Below, in pieces: positions 43,348 to 52,388 of a stretch of 64,000 nt of DNA. Every line of letters begins with the position of its first letter. Positions within the stretch are counted from its first letter, which is position 1. Location of the stretch: the NCBI RefSeq assembly GCF_000513935.1, contig NZ_AZUY01000013.1, forward strand, positions 62,001-126,000, given 5' to 3'. The DNA comes from Mesorhizobium sp. WSM3626 (GTDB taxonomy: Bacteria > Pseudomonadota > Alphaproteobacteria > Rhizobiales > Rhizobiaceae). The notes beneath the pieces were generated by a model. The model had not been told where the DNA came from. It made no database searches and saw nothing but the letters and a program-made list of their open reading frames with translations. The position numbers and the translations under genes are program-made.

Positions 43348-43413
43348 TCCCGGGATAGCTTCCCGGGACCCTGGCGGATCCCTTGCCCGTCGCGCCGACA
43401 CCCGCGACGGGCA
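43348..43413 (+). terminator. Two intercistronic hairpins after the binding-protein gene
   Basis: Immediately after the stop codon, TCCCGGGA/TCCCGGGA (43348-43355 and 43361-43368) form an eight-base stem. A second perfect stem of 11 bases follows (TGCCCGTCGCG 43384-43394 with CGCGACGGGCA 43403-43413). No T run follows, so I read them as mRNA-stabilising or partially terminating structures that raise binding-protein levels over permease levels. Confidence 0.65.
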
Positions 43414-43448
43414 CCGCGCGAGCATTGCCGCAAGATGGACAGATCGAC

Positions 43449-44351
43449 ATGACAACGGCAATCCTGCAAGGCCACGGCAACTTCGGAGCCGAGCGCCACC
43501 CGACCGATCGCGCGGGTTATCTGCTCGTTGCTTTCTTCGCGCTGCCGTTTTTCCTGTTCAACATCCTTCCGGTGCTGTTCGGCGTCTATGTCTCGTTCAC
43601 GCGCTGGAGCATTGTTGGCGCGCCAAAATGGGTGGGGCTCGACAATTTTCACAAGGCGTTTGCCGACCAGTGGGTGGCAGTCGCCTTCAAGAACGTCTTT
43701 CTCTATGGCCTCATCATCGTGCCCTGCGTGACTGGGCTCGGCTTGCTATTCGCGCTTTACGTGAACAAGCGCTATCCGCTGTCGGGTTTGGCGCGCACGC
43801 TCTTTTTCGCGCCCACGGTCGTATCTGCGACGGTGATCGGGCTTGTATGGGTCTGGATGCTCGACACCCAGTATGGGCTCGTCAACTACTACCTGTCCTT
43901 TCTCGGTTTCGACGACATCCCCTGGCTCACCTCCACGCGCTGGTCGCTGGTCGGCGTCAGCATCGCTTCGGTCTGGTGGGACCTGGGCCTTGCCTTCGTG
44001 CTGTTCCTGGCTGCCTTGCAGGATATTCCAGGCGAGATCTTTGACGCGGCGCGGGTGGACGGCGCCAACCGCTGGCAGCGGTTCAAGCATGTGATCCTGC
44101 CGCATCTGCGACCCGTCATCAGCATGGTGGTGACGCTGCAGTTGATCTCGACGCTGCGCATCTTCAGCCAGGTCTACGTCATGACCAATGGGGGGCCGGC
44201 CAGTTCGTCGTCGTCGCCGATCCACTACATCTACAATCTCGCGATCGTCAGAAACCTGTTCGGTTATGCGGCCGCGGTTTCCCTCATGCTGTTTGCCTTG
44301 ATCCTCGCGATTACCGCAGCCCAGCGCTTTCTCCTCAGCGAGCGCGCATGA
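43449..44351 (+). CDS. ABC sugar transporter permease (MalF/UgpA type)
   Basis: 300 residues from ATG 43449. About six membrane helices, beginning 'LLVAFFALPFFLFNILPVLFGVYVSF', and the cytoplasmic EAA loop 'DIPGEIFDAARVDGANRWQRFKHVILPHLRP', where the ATPase docks. It overlaps the next permease gene by four bases (ATGA). Likely forms a heterodimer with it. Confidence 0.92.
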   Translation: MTTAILQGHGNFGAERHPTDRAGYLLVAFFALPFFLFNILPVLFGVYVSFTRWSIVGAPKWVGLDNFHKAFADQWVAVAFKNVFLYGLIIVPCVTGLGLLFALYVNKRYPLSGLARTLFFAPTVVSATVIGLVWVWMLDTQYGLVNYYLSFLGFDDIPWLTSTRWSLVGVSIASVWWDLGLAFVLFLAALQDIPGEIFDAARVDGANRWQRFKHVILPHLRPVISMVVTLQLISTLRIFSQVYVMTNGGPASSSSSPIHYIYNLAIVRNLFGYAAAVSLMLFALILAITAAQRFLLSERA

Positions 44352-45217
44352 TGAGCGCCTGGATCGACGAAAAGCTCGAGGCGCGCGGACTGGAGCGAGC
44401 GGATTTGCTCATCTGGCCGCTCGGCCTGGCCGTTGCCGGGCTCTGGTCATTGCCCTTCGTGTGGATGGTTTCGACGTCGTTCAAGTTTCCAGGCGATGTC
44501 ATGACGAAGGACATCGAATGGCTCCCGCACCGGATCACCCTGAACAACTATATCAAGGTCTTCGACTATCCTGTCATACGCTGGGGCTTCAACAGCGTGG
44601 TGCAGGCGACGGTCTCGACCTTCCTCTGCGTGCTCTTCGGCGCGATGGCTGGCTACGCCTTGGCGCGCATGCGGTTTCCCGGCCGCGACACGCTGTTCTA
44701 CATCTTCCTCGCCTCGCTGATGATACCCACCGAGGTTTCGGTGATCCCGCTGCTGCTCGGCTTTGTCAAAATCGGCTGGGCAAGCAGCTACCAGGCCCTC
44801 ATCCTGCCATCGATCGGCAATGTCTTCAGCGTCTACATCTTCCGGCAGTTCTTCATGTCGTTCCCCAAGGAACTCGAGGAGGCTGCGAAAATGGACGGTG
44901 CGGGACCGTTCAACCTCTTCTTCCGCATTGCACTGCCGCTGGCACGGGCACCGGCGATCGCGGCTTCGGTCATCATCTTTACCCTGAACTGGAACAACTT
45001 CCTGTGGCCGCTTCTCGTCACCTTCGATGAGTCGATGAAGACGCTTCCGGTCGGCGTCGCGGCCTTCACACCGGTGGTCGGAACGCAAACCCAGATCGAG
45101 GGCTATAGCGTCGCCATGGCCGCAGTGACGATCCTGAGCATCCCGAGCCTGCTGCTGTTCTGTTTCCTGCAGCGCTATTTCATCCAAGGTCTTTCCCAGG
45201 GCAGCGTGAAACAATGA
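44348..45217 (+). CDS. ABC sugar transporter permease (MalG/UgpE type)
   Basis: 289 residues. Six helices with the EAA loop 'FPKELEEAAKMDGAGPFNLFFRIALPLARA'. Second half of the permease pair. The start overlaps the previous stop, and the stop overlaps the aldehyde dehydrogenase start (ATGA), so the operon is tightly coupled. An ATG three bases downstream is equally possible. Confidence 0.92.
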   Translation: MMSAWIDEKLEARGLERADLLIWPLGLAVAGLWSLPFVWMVSTSFKFPGDVMTKDIEWLPHRITLNNYIKVFDYPVIRWGFNSVVQATVSTFLCVLFGAMAGYALARMRFPGRDTLFYIFLASLMIPTEVSVIPLLLGFVKIGWASSYQALILPSIGNVFSVYIFRQFFMSFPKELEEAAKMDGAGPFNLFFRIALPLARAPAIAASVIIFTLNWNNFLWPLLVTFDESMKTLPVGVAAFTPVVGTQTQIEGYSVAMAAVTILSIPSLLLFCFLQRYFIQGLSQGSVKQ

Positions 45218-46683
45218 CGGTACGAACCTATTCCCGCACCGATCTCATCGACCCGCTGCCAAGTCGGCATTTCATCGACGGCAAGTGGCGAGAATCCGCC
45301 GATGGCCGGACCTTCGAAACGATCGATCCCAGCACGGAAGCGGTGTTGGCGGTCGTGGCGCGCGGCGCAGCCGGCGATATCGATGCCGCGGTCAGGGCCG
45401 CGCACCGCGCGCTGCATGGAGACTGGCGCGGCTTGAGCCCGGCCGAACGCGGCCGGTTGCTCTTCGAACTGGCGGATTTGCTGGAGACGGATGCCGAGCG
45501 ATTTGCATTGCTCGAAACGCTCGATGTCGGCAAGCCGGTCAAGGAGGCGCTCGGCGACATCAGGGGCGTGTGCGCGACGCTGCGCTACAATGCCGGCGCC
45601 GCCGACAAGATGGAGGGGGCGACGATTCCGCTCGGCCGCGATTTCGTCGACTTCACCATGCTGGAGCCGATCGGCGTGACCGGCCATATCGTACCCTGGA
45701 ATTATCCCCTGGGCATGGTCGCGCGCTCCGTGGCGCCGGCACTTGCCGCGGGCTGCACGGTGGTGATCAAGCCCGCCGAGCAATCACCGCTCACGGCGCT
45801 TGCCTTGGCCGAGCTCTGCCAGCGGGCAGGATTGCCCGATGGCGTGGTGAATGTCGTGGCGGGCTTCGGCGAGGACGCCGGGGCGGCGCTCGTCTCACAT
45901 CCCCTGGTGCGCGGCGTCACCTTCACCGGCTCGGTCGAAACCGGGCGCAAGATCTATGCTGGCGCGGCACAGGGGCTGAAGCCAGTGGTGCTAGAACTCG
46001 GTGGCAAGAACCCGATGGTGGTGTTCGAGGATGCCGATCTGGAGAGGGCCGCTCTCGATGCGCTTGACGGCGCTTTCGGCAACAGCGGCCAGGTGTGCTC
46101 GTCATCATCGCGATTCCTGCTGCATCGATCGATCCGCGAGGAATTCCTCGATCGGCTGGCGGCGGGCGCGGCCAAGCTGACCGTCGGACGGGGCCTCGAC
46201 AATTGCGATCTCGGACCGCTGGTCTCGAAGGAGCAAAATGCCAAGGTACGATCCTACGTCGACCAGGGTCGGGCGTCGGGCGCGACGGTGCGGCTTGGTG
46301 GCGGCCGTCCGAAAGGGCTCGAGAACGGATATTTCATCGAGCCGACCATTTTTGACGGCGTCGATCCGGCCAGCGCACTGGCCCGCGAAGAGATCTTCGG
46401 TCCCGTCGCCGTGGCGCTGTCCTTCGATACCGCCGACGAGGCGCTCGCCATGACCAACGGCCTCGGCTTCGGGCTCGTCGCCGGCGTCTACAGCCGTGAC
46501 ATCTCGCGCGCCCTGACATTCGCCCGCGACGTCGAGGCCGGCTCGGTCTGGATAAACGGCTGGTTCATCGGCGGCGTGCAGGCCCCGACCGGTGGCATCA
46601 AGGAAAGCGGAGTCGGCCGTGAGCGTGGACTGCCCGGCATCCGCAACTATCTCAGCATCAAGAACATCGGCATCCGACTGTAG
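45214..46683 (+). CDS. Aldehyde dehydrogenase (NAD(P)+)
   Basis: 489 residues with the standard ALDH fold: 'PWNYPLGMVARSVAPALAAGCTVVIKPAEQSPL', catalytic Glu261 in 'LELGGKNP' and nucleophile Cys295 in 'SGQVCSSSS', then 'EEIFGPV' and 'GGIKESGVGRE'. It resembles betaine-aldehyde or lactaldehyde/aminoaldehyde dehydrogenases; sequence alone does not fix the aldehyde. Being fused into the importer operon, it probably oxidises an aldehyde produced from the imported compound. Confidence 0.92.
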   Translation: MTVRTYSRTDLIDPLPSRHFIDGKWRESADGRTFETIDPSTEAVLAVVARGAAGDIDAAVRAAHRALHGDWRGLSPAERGRLLFELADLLETDAERFALLETLDVGKPVKEALGDIRGVCATLRYNAGAADKMEGATIPLGRDFVDFTMLEPIGVTGHIVPWNYPLGMVARSVAPALAAGCTVVIKPAEQSPLTALALAELCQRAGLPDGVVNVVAGFGEDAGAALVSHPLVRGVTFTGSVETGRKIYAGAAQGLKPVVLELGGKNPMVVFEDADLERAALDALDGAFGNSGQVCSSSSRFLLHRSIREEFLDRLAAGAAKLTVGRGLDNCDLGPLVSKEQNAKVRSYVDQGRASGATVRLGGGRPKGLENGYFIEPTIFDGVDPASALAREEIFGPVAVALSFDTADEALAMTNGLGFGLVAGVYSRDISRALTFARDVEAGSVWINGWFIGGVQAPTGGIKESGVGRERGLPGIRNYLSIKNIGIRL

Positions 46684-46720
46684 GCCGTAAGATAAGACAT
46701 CCCAACGAGGAAATCAGGGA

Positions 46721-47929
46721 ATGACTGTTATGAGAGACGTTGAACACTTCACGATCTTCAAGGATAAGGCGCATTGCGTCAACCAGATCGCGACACGGCT
46801 TCTAAAGAACGGCGATATATTGGCGGTGTTCAACGAAGAGCGCTTCCCGTTCCATCACGACAGCGGCCAGACGCTGATGACCCGCTCCAGGGATGGCGGC
46901 AAGACCTGGAGCCCGCCAAAGGTCGTGCTGCCGTGGTCCGAAACGCAGGGCAACTGGGACTGCGGCATCTGTGAAACCCAGGATGGCACGCTCATCGTCA
47001 ACCTGACCATCACCGGTTTCTTCAAGCGCGGCATCAAGCCTGAACAGCCATCGTGGAGCTCTCATCCCAACACAAAGGAATGGGGCGACTGGACGTGGGC
47101 CTACAAGACGCAGGCCTGGCTCGGCACCTTCGTCGTCAAGTCGAAGGATGGCGGCGAGACCTGGACCCAGCCCATCCCGGTCAATGTACGCCCGCTCAAG
47201 CATGGCGGCTGCCGCCTTGGCTGCTGGGAACTGCCGAACGGCTCGCTGCTGATGGGTCTTTACGGGCGTATTCATGGCTATGAGGAAGAGGGTGAAGGCG
47301 AAAGCACGCGCTCGGCGTTGATGCGCTCGGACGATGGCGGGGACAATTGGGAGTATTTCTCGACGTTGGGCTACGACCCGGCCAGCATCATCGACTACGA
47401 GGAGCCCGGCCTGGTCAGGCTCGCGGACGGCAGGCTGGTCTGCTTCATGCGCACGCATGTCAATCCGACCAGTGACGCGAAGAACATGGTCATGATTGTC
47501 TCCAAGGATGACGGCTTCAGCTGGACCCCGCCGAAATGGACCAACATCTGGGGCTATCCGCCGGAGCTGATCGCGCTTCAGGATGGTCGCTATCTGATGG
47601 TCTACGGCTATCGCCGGCCGCCTTATGGCGTGCGTGCGATCATTTCGGACGACGGCGTAACCTGGGATGTGAACAACGAGTTCGTTGTTCGCGAGGGCGG
47701 CGTGCCCGGCCAGACCGTGACCGAGACCCCCGGTTCGAGCCGGATGACGCCGGCTTCCGGCAAGATCGAGGGCGGTGGTGTCGACTGGAACCACCCCGGC
47801 ATCTACCAGCACATCGGCTATCCCAGCGTCGTACAGACGCAGGACGGCGCGATCGTGTGCTCGTATCACGAATGGAGCGACGATCCGAAGCCGCTGCAAT
47901 ATGTCCGTTGCACGCGCTTCCGGATCTGA
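46721..47929 (+). CDS. Asp-box (BNR) protein, sialidase-like family
   Basis: 402 residues with five Asp-box repeats ('SRDGGKTW', 'SKDGGETW', 'SDDGGDNW', 'SKDDGFSW', 'SDDGVTW'), the six-bladed propeller mark of the sialidase superfamily. There is no signal peptide, and the FRIP/YRIP motif and clear arginine triad of true sialidases are not evident, so the enzyme is probably a cytoplasmic hydrolase, lyase or isomerase of another sugar. Its neighbour at 47939 is a second, different Asp-box protein. ATG 46721 follows GAGGAAATCAGGGA. Confidence 0.78.
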   Translation: MTVMRDVEHFTIFKDKAHCVNQIATRLLKNGDILAVFNEERFPFHHDSGQTLMTRSRDGGKTWSPPKVVLPWSETQGNWDCGICETQDGTLIVNLTITGFFKRGIKPEQPSWSSHPNTKEWGDWTWAYKTQAWLGTFVVKSKDGGETWTQPIPVNVRPLKHGGCRLGCWELPNGSLLMGLYGRIHGYEEEGEGESTRSALMRSDDGGDNWEYFSTLGYDPASIIDYEEPGLVRLADGRLVCFMRTHVNPTSDAKNMVMIVSKDDGFSWTPPKWTNIWGYPPELIALQDGRYLMVYGYRRPPYGVRAIISDDGVTWDVNNEFVVREGGVPGQTVTETPGSSRMTPASGKIEGGGVDWNHPGIYQHIGYPSVVQTQDGAIVCSYHEWSDDPKPLQYVRCTRFRI

Positions 47930-47938
47930 GCCCTGACA

Positions 47939-49123
47939 ATGACATCCGGCGCGGCAGCCTCGATACCTCGAATGGATCATCAGACGGTCCATTGCGATCC
48001 GCATGCATACAGCGCGCATCCGCATCTCGCGGTTGCGGCCAACGACAATTGGCTGCTGGTCTTCACGCAGTCGCGCCGCCGTGCCGGGGTTCTGCATCCA
48101 CCGCAGGACCCGCTGTACTGCAACATGCTGATGCGATCGGCGGACGAGGGGAGAAGCTGGTCGCCTCCTTCCGTGGTCCCCGACTTCGGCTGGCAAGGCG
48201 TGGAATGCGCCGGCCTCACCCCGCTGCGTTCGGGCGCTGTGCTGCTGAACCAGTGGCGGTTCGACTGGCATACGCTCGCCTACGCGCAGGCCTATCTTGC
48301 GCCGGGCGCCTATACAGGGCCGGGGCAACTGATGGGCGCTGACGCCATGGCCGCTGAACTCCAGGACTGGACGCCGCGAACCTCCACGCTATCCGAAAGC
48401 TACCCCTGGGCACGCGGTGGCGGGCAGACATGGGTCCATCGTTCGGTAGACGGCGCAAACACCTTCACCGGCTCGGCGCGCATCGACACGGCGCCTTTCA
48501 GCGGCGGCTATGGAATGCGCGGTGGAATCGAGGTCGGCGGCGAAATCATGCTGCCGCTCTGCGATGTACCGAACTATGCCGCCGTCTTCACCGTACGGTC
48601 GGGCGATGGTGGCCAAAGCTGGTCCAAGCCGCGCCTTGTCGCGGCGGGCGAGGGGCATGCCTTCGAGGAGCCGGCACCCATCCTGCTGCGCGATGGACGT
48701 ATCGTCATGCTCCTGCGCGACAACGTCTCGCGCATCCTGCATATCGTCGGTTCGGCGGATGGCGGTGTCTCATGGAGCGCCCCATCGCCGACCGGAATCA
48801 AGGACTATCCAGCCGACATGGTGGAACTCGACGACGGCCGCATTGCCTGCGTCGCGGGGAGACGGCGCGCGCCGTTCGGCATCGCGCTATATCTCTCCCA
48901 GGACAAGGGAAACAGCTGGAATTCGACCGATCCCTACCTGGTCCGCGCGGGCCTTCCCAACCGGGACCTGGGCTATCCGTCGCTGGCGCTGCGCGCCGAC
49001 GGCAGTCTCTACGTCGTTTACTACGCGCAGGATTCTCAAGGCATCACAGGTATCCACGCCAGCGTTCTGGTGCCCGACGCTGATGGCTGGCGCCAGGAAG
49101 GACTTGCTCATGGCCAAGGTTGA
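47939..49123 (+). CDS. Second Asp-box (BNR) protein, sialidase-like family
   Basis: 394 residues, no signal peptide. Asp-boxes: 'SADEGRSW', 'SGDGGQSW', 'SADGGVSW', 'SQDKGNSW', plus a degenerate 'SVDGANTF'. It starts nine bases after the first Asp-box gene and overlaps the ATPase gene by 14 bases. The pair appear to be diverged paralogues that may act in sequence or as a complex. Same reservations about true sialidase activity. Confidence 0.78.
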   Translation: MTSGAAASIPRMDHQTVHCDPHAYSAHPHLAVAANDNWLLVFTQSRRRAGVLHPPQDPLYCNMLMRSADEGRSWSPPSVVPDFGWQGVECAGLTPLRSGAVLLNQWRFDWHTLAYAQAYLAPGAYTGPGQLMGADAMAAELQDWTPRTSTLSESYPWARGGGQTWVHRSVDGANTFTGSARIDTAPFSGGYGMRGGIEVGGEIMLPLCDVPNYAAVFTVRSGDGGQSWSKPRLVAAGEGHAFEEPAPILLRDGRIVMLLRDNVSRILHIVGSADGGVSWSAPSPTGIKDYPADMVELDDGRIACVAGRRRAPFGIALYLSQDKGNSWNSTDPYLVRAGLPNRDLGYPSLALRADGSLYVVYYAQDSQGITGIHASVLVPDADGWRQEGLAHGQG

Positions 49124-50210
49124 GCTTTCGGGCGTCTCCAAGAAATATGGCGAGAAGATCATTATCCCAGGCGTCGATCTGACGGTCGAGCATGGTGAAT
49201 TCCTGGTCTTCATAGGGCCGTCGGGCTGCGGAAAATCGACTTTGCTGCGCATGATCTGCGGCCTCGAGCCGATCAGCGGCGGCACGGTGGCGATCGGCGG
49301 CAAGCCGATGCGCGGCGTGCCGCCGGCAAATCGCGGCGTGGCCATGGTGTTCCAGAGCTATGCGCTCTATCCGCACAAAACGGTTGCCGAGAACATGGCC
49401 TTCTCCTTGCTGATGCAGGGCCTGCCCAAAGCCGAGCGCGACAGGAAGGTCGCCGCCGTCGCCGAGACGCTTCAGCTTGGCCCACTGCTGGGGCGGCTTC
49501 CCAAGGAGCTTTCCGGGGGACAGCGCCAGCGCGTGGCGATCGGTCGGGCGATCGTGCGCGAACCCGAAGTGTTCCTGTTCGATGAGCCGCTGTCGAACCT
49601 CGATGCCGAGTTGCGCGTTCAGATGCGGCTCGAACTCGCCAAGCTGCATAGAAGCCTTGGCGCCACCATGATCTATGTCACGCACGATCAAACCGAGGCG
49701 ATGACGCTGGCCGACCGGATCGTGGTGTTGCGCGATGGCGTGATCGAGCAGTTCGGAACCCCGGCGCAGATCTACGACGCGCCCTGCAACCGTTTCGTCG
49801 CCGGTTTCATGGGGGCGCCCAAGATGAGCTTCCTCGAGGCCGCGATCGAGAGGCAGGATGGCACGCGCCTGACGCTGCAAATCCCGGGAACCACCGGCGG
49901 CCTCGAAGTCGACCTCGCGCGCCCGACGGCGCTCTCCGGCAGTATCACCGTCGGCATCAGGCCCGAGCATTTCAACACCCACCGCGCGGCCGGTCCGCGG
50001 CTGCGGGCCGAAGTCGAGTTCGTGGAGCGGCTCGGCGGCGAGAGTTTCCTGCATGCGCCGGCACATCCGGCCGGCGCTCTGATCATGCGCCAGGGCAACG
50101 AGGACGCGAGAACCGTCGGGACGGGACCATGCGAGGTAGGGGTCGATTGGCGCAAGGCGCAGTTGTTCGCCAGGGATGGCAAGACGATTGCGCTCAAACG
50201 GGAACTTTAG
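49110..50210 (+). CDS. ABC transporter ATP-binding protein (MalK/UgpC/MsmX type)
   Basis: 366 residues from ATG 49110. Walker A GPSGCGKST, Q-loop 'FQSYALYPHKT', signature LSGGQRQR, Walker B 'VFLFDEPLSNLD', and the His-loop 'THDQTEAMTLADR', then the C-terminal TOBE/regulatory domain ('GIRPEHF'). It energises the permeases at 43.4-45.2 kb, the gene being placed several genes downstream. Confidence 0.93.
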   Translation: MAKVELSGVSKKYGEKIIIPGVDLTVEHGEFLVFIGPSGCGKSTLLRMICGLEPISGGTVAIGGKPMRGVPPANRGVAMVFQSYALYPHKTVAENMAFSLLMQGLPKAERDRKVAAVAETLQLGPLLGRLPKELSGGQRQRVAIGRAIVREPEVFLFDEPLSNLDAELRVQMRLELAKLHRSLGATMIYVTHDQTEAMTLADRIVVLRDGVIEQFGTPAQIYDAPCNRFVAGFMGAPKMSFLEAAIERQDGTRLTLQIPGTTGGLEVDLARPTALSGSITVGIRPEHFNTHRAAGPRLRAEVEFVERLGGESFLHAPAHPAGALIMRQGNEDARTVGTGPCEVGVDWRKAQLFARDGKTIALKREL

Positions 50211-50303
50211 GGTCAGGACATCCTTCGCGCAGCGTGTCCTACGTGCGCGAGTGAGGGTCAAAGCGAAACACTGGATGGCGCCGGCGTCGGCCCGCAAGAG
50301 GAG

Positions 50304-51272
50304 ATGACCGTGGACTTTGAAAAACTGAAATCGCGGCTGGCTGGATGCTACGTGACGATACCGACGGCATTCGAGGACAGCATCGGCTTTCCGGTTAATC
50401 ATCAGGCGATCAGGGCCTATGTGCGCTTCCTGATCGAAAATGGCCTTAACACTGAATATGCCACGCTGCTGGCTGGCGGGGCGGCGGGCGACTTTTCGAC
50501 GATGTCATTGGAGGAGCGGATCGGCGTTGGCGAAACCGTTGTCGACGAAGCACGGGGGCGTGTTCCCCTTGCCTTCGGCGGGCAATCGACCAGCACGCTG
50601 GAACTGGTGCGGCTGGCCCAGGCGGCGCAGTCGATGGAGTTCGATTTCCTGCAGGTCTCGTGCCCCTTCTACTTCACTCACACAGAAGCCGATTTCGAGG
50701 AGTTCGTCATGGCCGCGGCAAAGGCGGCGCCCCGCATCGGCATCATCGTGTACAACACGTTCTGGACATCGACGAGCCTGTCGTTCGGCATGATCGATCG
50801 TCTGGCCAAAGTCGACAATGTCGTCGGCCTGAAATGGGCGACGCCGCGAACGGACGCCATGGAATTCGAGGACGTCACCTCGAATTTTTCCAAGCGCTTC
50901 ACCATCATCGACAACAATCTGTTCTTTCCCTACTCGGCGATGCCGTCACTGGGCGCCCAAGCCTTCGAGGTGCATCTCTGCAACTACTGGCCGGAATGGG
51001 GAATAAAGCTGATCGATGAGGTCAAGGCGCAGAACTACACCGAGATCGCGCGCATGATGGTGGAGGAGGCCATGCCGTTCTACAAACTTTGGGTCGAGAT
51101 CGAGAAAGACTATACGAGCGGTGACGGCTATCTCGACAAATTGTGCATGGAATTGATCGGACTGCCGTCGAGCCGCTGCCGCCCGCCAACGCGTGACATT
51201 CGACAGAACTATCGTGCCAGGACGCTTGACATGATGCGAGCCGCGGGGGTGCCGCGCCTCGTGGCCAACTAG
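50304..51272 (+). CDS. Dihydrodipicolinate synthase/N-acetylneuraminate lyase family protein
   Basis: 322 residues of a class I aldolase barrel. 'TLLAGGAAGDFSTMSLEERI' takes the place of the GTTGE loop, Tyr150 in 'VYNTF' and Schiff-base Lys177 in 'VVGLKWATP' are the catalytic residues. The family splits or dehydrates 2-keto sugar acids (neuraminate, KDG, keto-deoxyglucarate). Beside sialidase-like genes, neuraminate lyase is tempting, but no nanK/nanE genes are present. The start follows AAGAGGAG. Substrate unresolved. Confidence 0.85.
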   Translation: MTVDFEKLKSRLAGCYVTIPTAFEDSIGFPVNHQAIRAYVRFLIENGLNTEYATLLAGGAAGDFSTMSLEERIGVGETVVDEARGRVPLAFGGQSTSTLELVRLAQAAQSMEFDFLQVSCPFYFTHTEADFEEFVMAAAKAAPRIGIIVYNTFWTSTSLSFGMIDRLAKVDNVVGLKWATPRTDAMEFEDVTSNFSKRFTIIDNNLFFPYSAMPSLGAQAFEVHLCNYWPEWGIKLIDEVKAQNYTEIARMMVEEAMPFYKLWVEIEKDYTSGDGYLDKLCMELIGLPSSRCRPPTRDIRQNYRARTLDMMRAAGVPRLVAN

Positions 51273-51325
51273 GAAAACATGGGGAACATAACAAGAAGCA
51301 ACAAACCAACAGGAGCGCGACTGCT

Positions 51326-52324
51326 ATGACCAATTTCAAGAATTTGATGCTCGGAGCCGTGGCAACCACCATGTTGCTCGTCAGCGCCGCCAAAGCCGAC
51401 GACGATGTGAAGCTACGCCTCAACTGGATGTATTACGGCTCCCATGCCGGCTTTGCCCTAGGCAAGGTGAAGGGTTTCTACAAGGAAGCCGGAATCAATC
51501 TCGATATTCGTTCAGGCAACGGTTCGGGCTCCGCTCACCGCCTCGTCGCCAACGGCGACAGCGACTTTTCCTATGGCTCGTGCGGATCAATGGTGAATCT
51601 CGCCTCGCAGGGTGCCGCGTTGATCTCGGTCGCGGTGATCGATGCAATGGGATCGGATGCGATATTGGTTCGCTCCGACGCGGCCATCACCAAGGTATCC
51701 GACCTCAAGGGCAAGAAGCTGCTCACCACATCCAATGCCGGCGTCAACACGTTCTTTCCGATCGTCCTTTCCACGGCCGGCCTTGCGCCTTCGGACATCA
51801 CGCTCACCAACGTGCCTGACGGCGCACTTGTATCGAGCTATCTGCAAGGTGCCGGCGACACGGTGGGCATGCTTGGCGGCATTGATGACAAGCCGGCCGA
51901 GATCAAGAAGAACGGCGGAGCCGCGCCAGTGGTCTTTCCTTATTCAAGCTATGGCGTGAATCAGATCGGATATTGCATCGTTGCTCGCAAGGAGATGGTC
52001 GCGAAAAACCCGGACCTCGTAAAACGCTTCGTGCAGGCCACCATCAAGTCCTATAAGGCGGCCGAGGCCAATCCTGACGCCGCGATCGCGGCGATCGGTG
52101 ACATCGTCGGCGGAACGATGAACGAGGACGAGGGAAAAGCGCAGGCCCGCGCGGTGCTCGATGTGACGCTCAGCCTTCTCTATTCGGCCGCGAACAAGGA
52201 CAAGACGCTCGGCCTCAACGTGCCCTCCGATTGGGAAAGCATGGTGACCCTGATGAAGAAGTACAATGACCTCGACCCCAAGGTCGCGGCCACGCAGTTC
52301 TACACGAACGATTTCGTCAAGTAA
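51326..52324 (+). CDS. ABC substrate-binding protein, NMT1/SsuA/ThiY type
   Basis: 332 residues with a Sec signal peptide ending 'VSAAKA'. 'LRLNWMYYGSHAGFALGKVKGFYKEAGINLDIRSGNGSGSA' is typical of NMT1-like proteins binding pyrimidine precursors, sulfonates or aromatic acids. It is the first gene of a second importer with the ATPase at 52389 and permease at 53143, separated by a strong hairpin. AGGAG lies ten bases before ATG 51326. Confidence 0.9.
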   Translation: MTNFKNLMLGAVATTMLLVSAAKADDDVKLRLNWMYYGSHAGFALGKVKGFYKEAGINLDIRSGNGSGSAHRLVANGDSDFSYGSCGSMVNLASQGAALISVAVIDAMGSDAILVRSDAAITKVSDLKGKKLLTTSNAGVNTFFPIVLSTAGLAPSDITLTNVPDGALVSSYLQGAGDTVGMLGGIDDKPAEIKKNGGAAPVVFPYSSYGVNQIGYCIVARKEMVAKNPDLVKRFVQATIKSYKAAEANPDAAIAAIGDIVGGTMNEDEGKAQARAVLDVTLSLLYSAANKDKTLGLNVPSDWESMVTLMKKYNDLDPKVAATQFYTNDFVK

Positions 52325-52329
52325 TCGGC

Positions 52330-52360
52330 GGACCGGAGTGGCTTGCCGTCACTCCGGTCC
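52330..52360 (+). terminator. Eleven-base intercistronic hairpin after the second binding-protein gene
   Basis: GGACCGGAGTG (52330-52340) and CACTCCGGTCC (52350-52360) form a perfect 11-bp stem with a nine-base loop, five bases after the stop codon and without a T run. Placed exactly like the hairpins at 43348-43413, so it probably stabilises the upstream mRNA or limits read-through. Confidence 0.7.
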
Positions 52361-52388
52361 TCGCGCCGTGCAGTAACAGATTGGACCG

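Noticed and set aside
50215..50240. Terminator after the sugar ATPase gene
   Set aside because: AGGACA/TGTCCT can pair, but the stem is short, the loop long and there is no T run.
46721..51272. Sialic acid (nan) catabolic operon
   Set aside because: Sialidase-like and DHDPS-type genes suggest it, but there is no NanK, NanE or NagA/B, no secretion signal on the Asp-box proteins and no FRIP motif.
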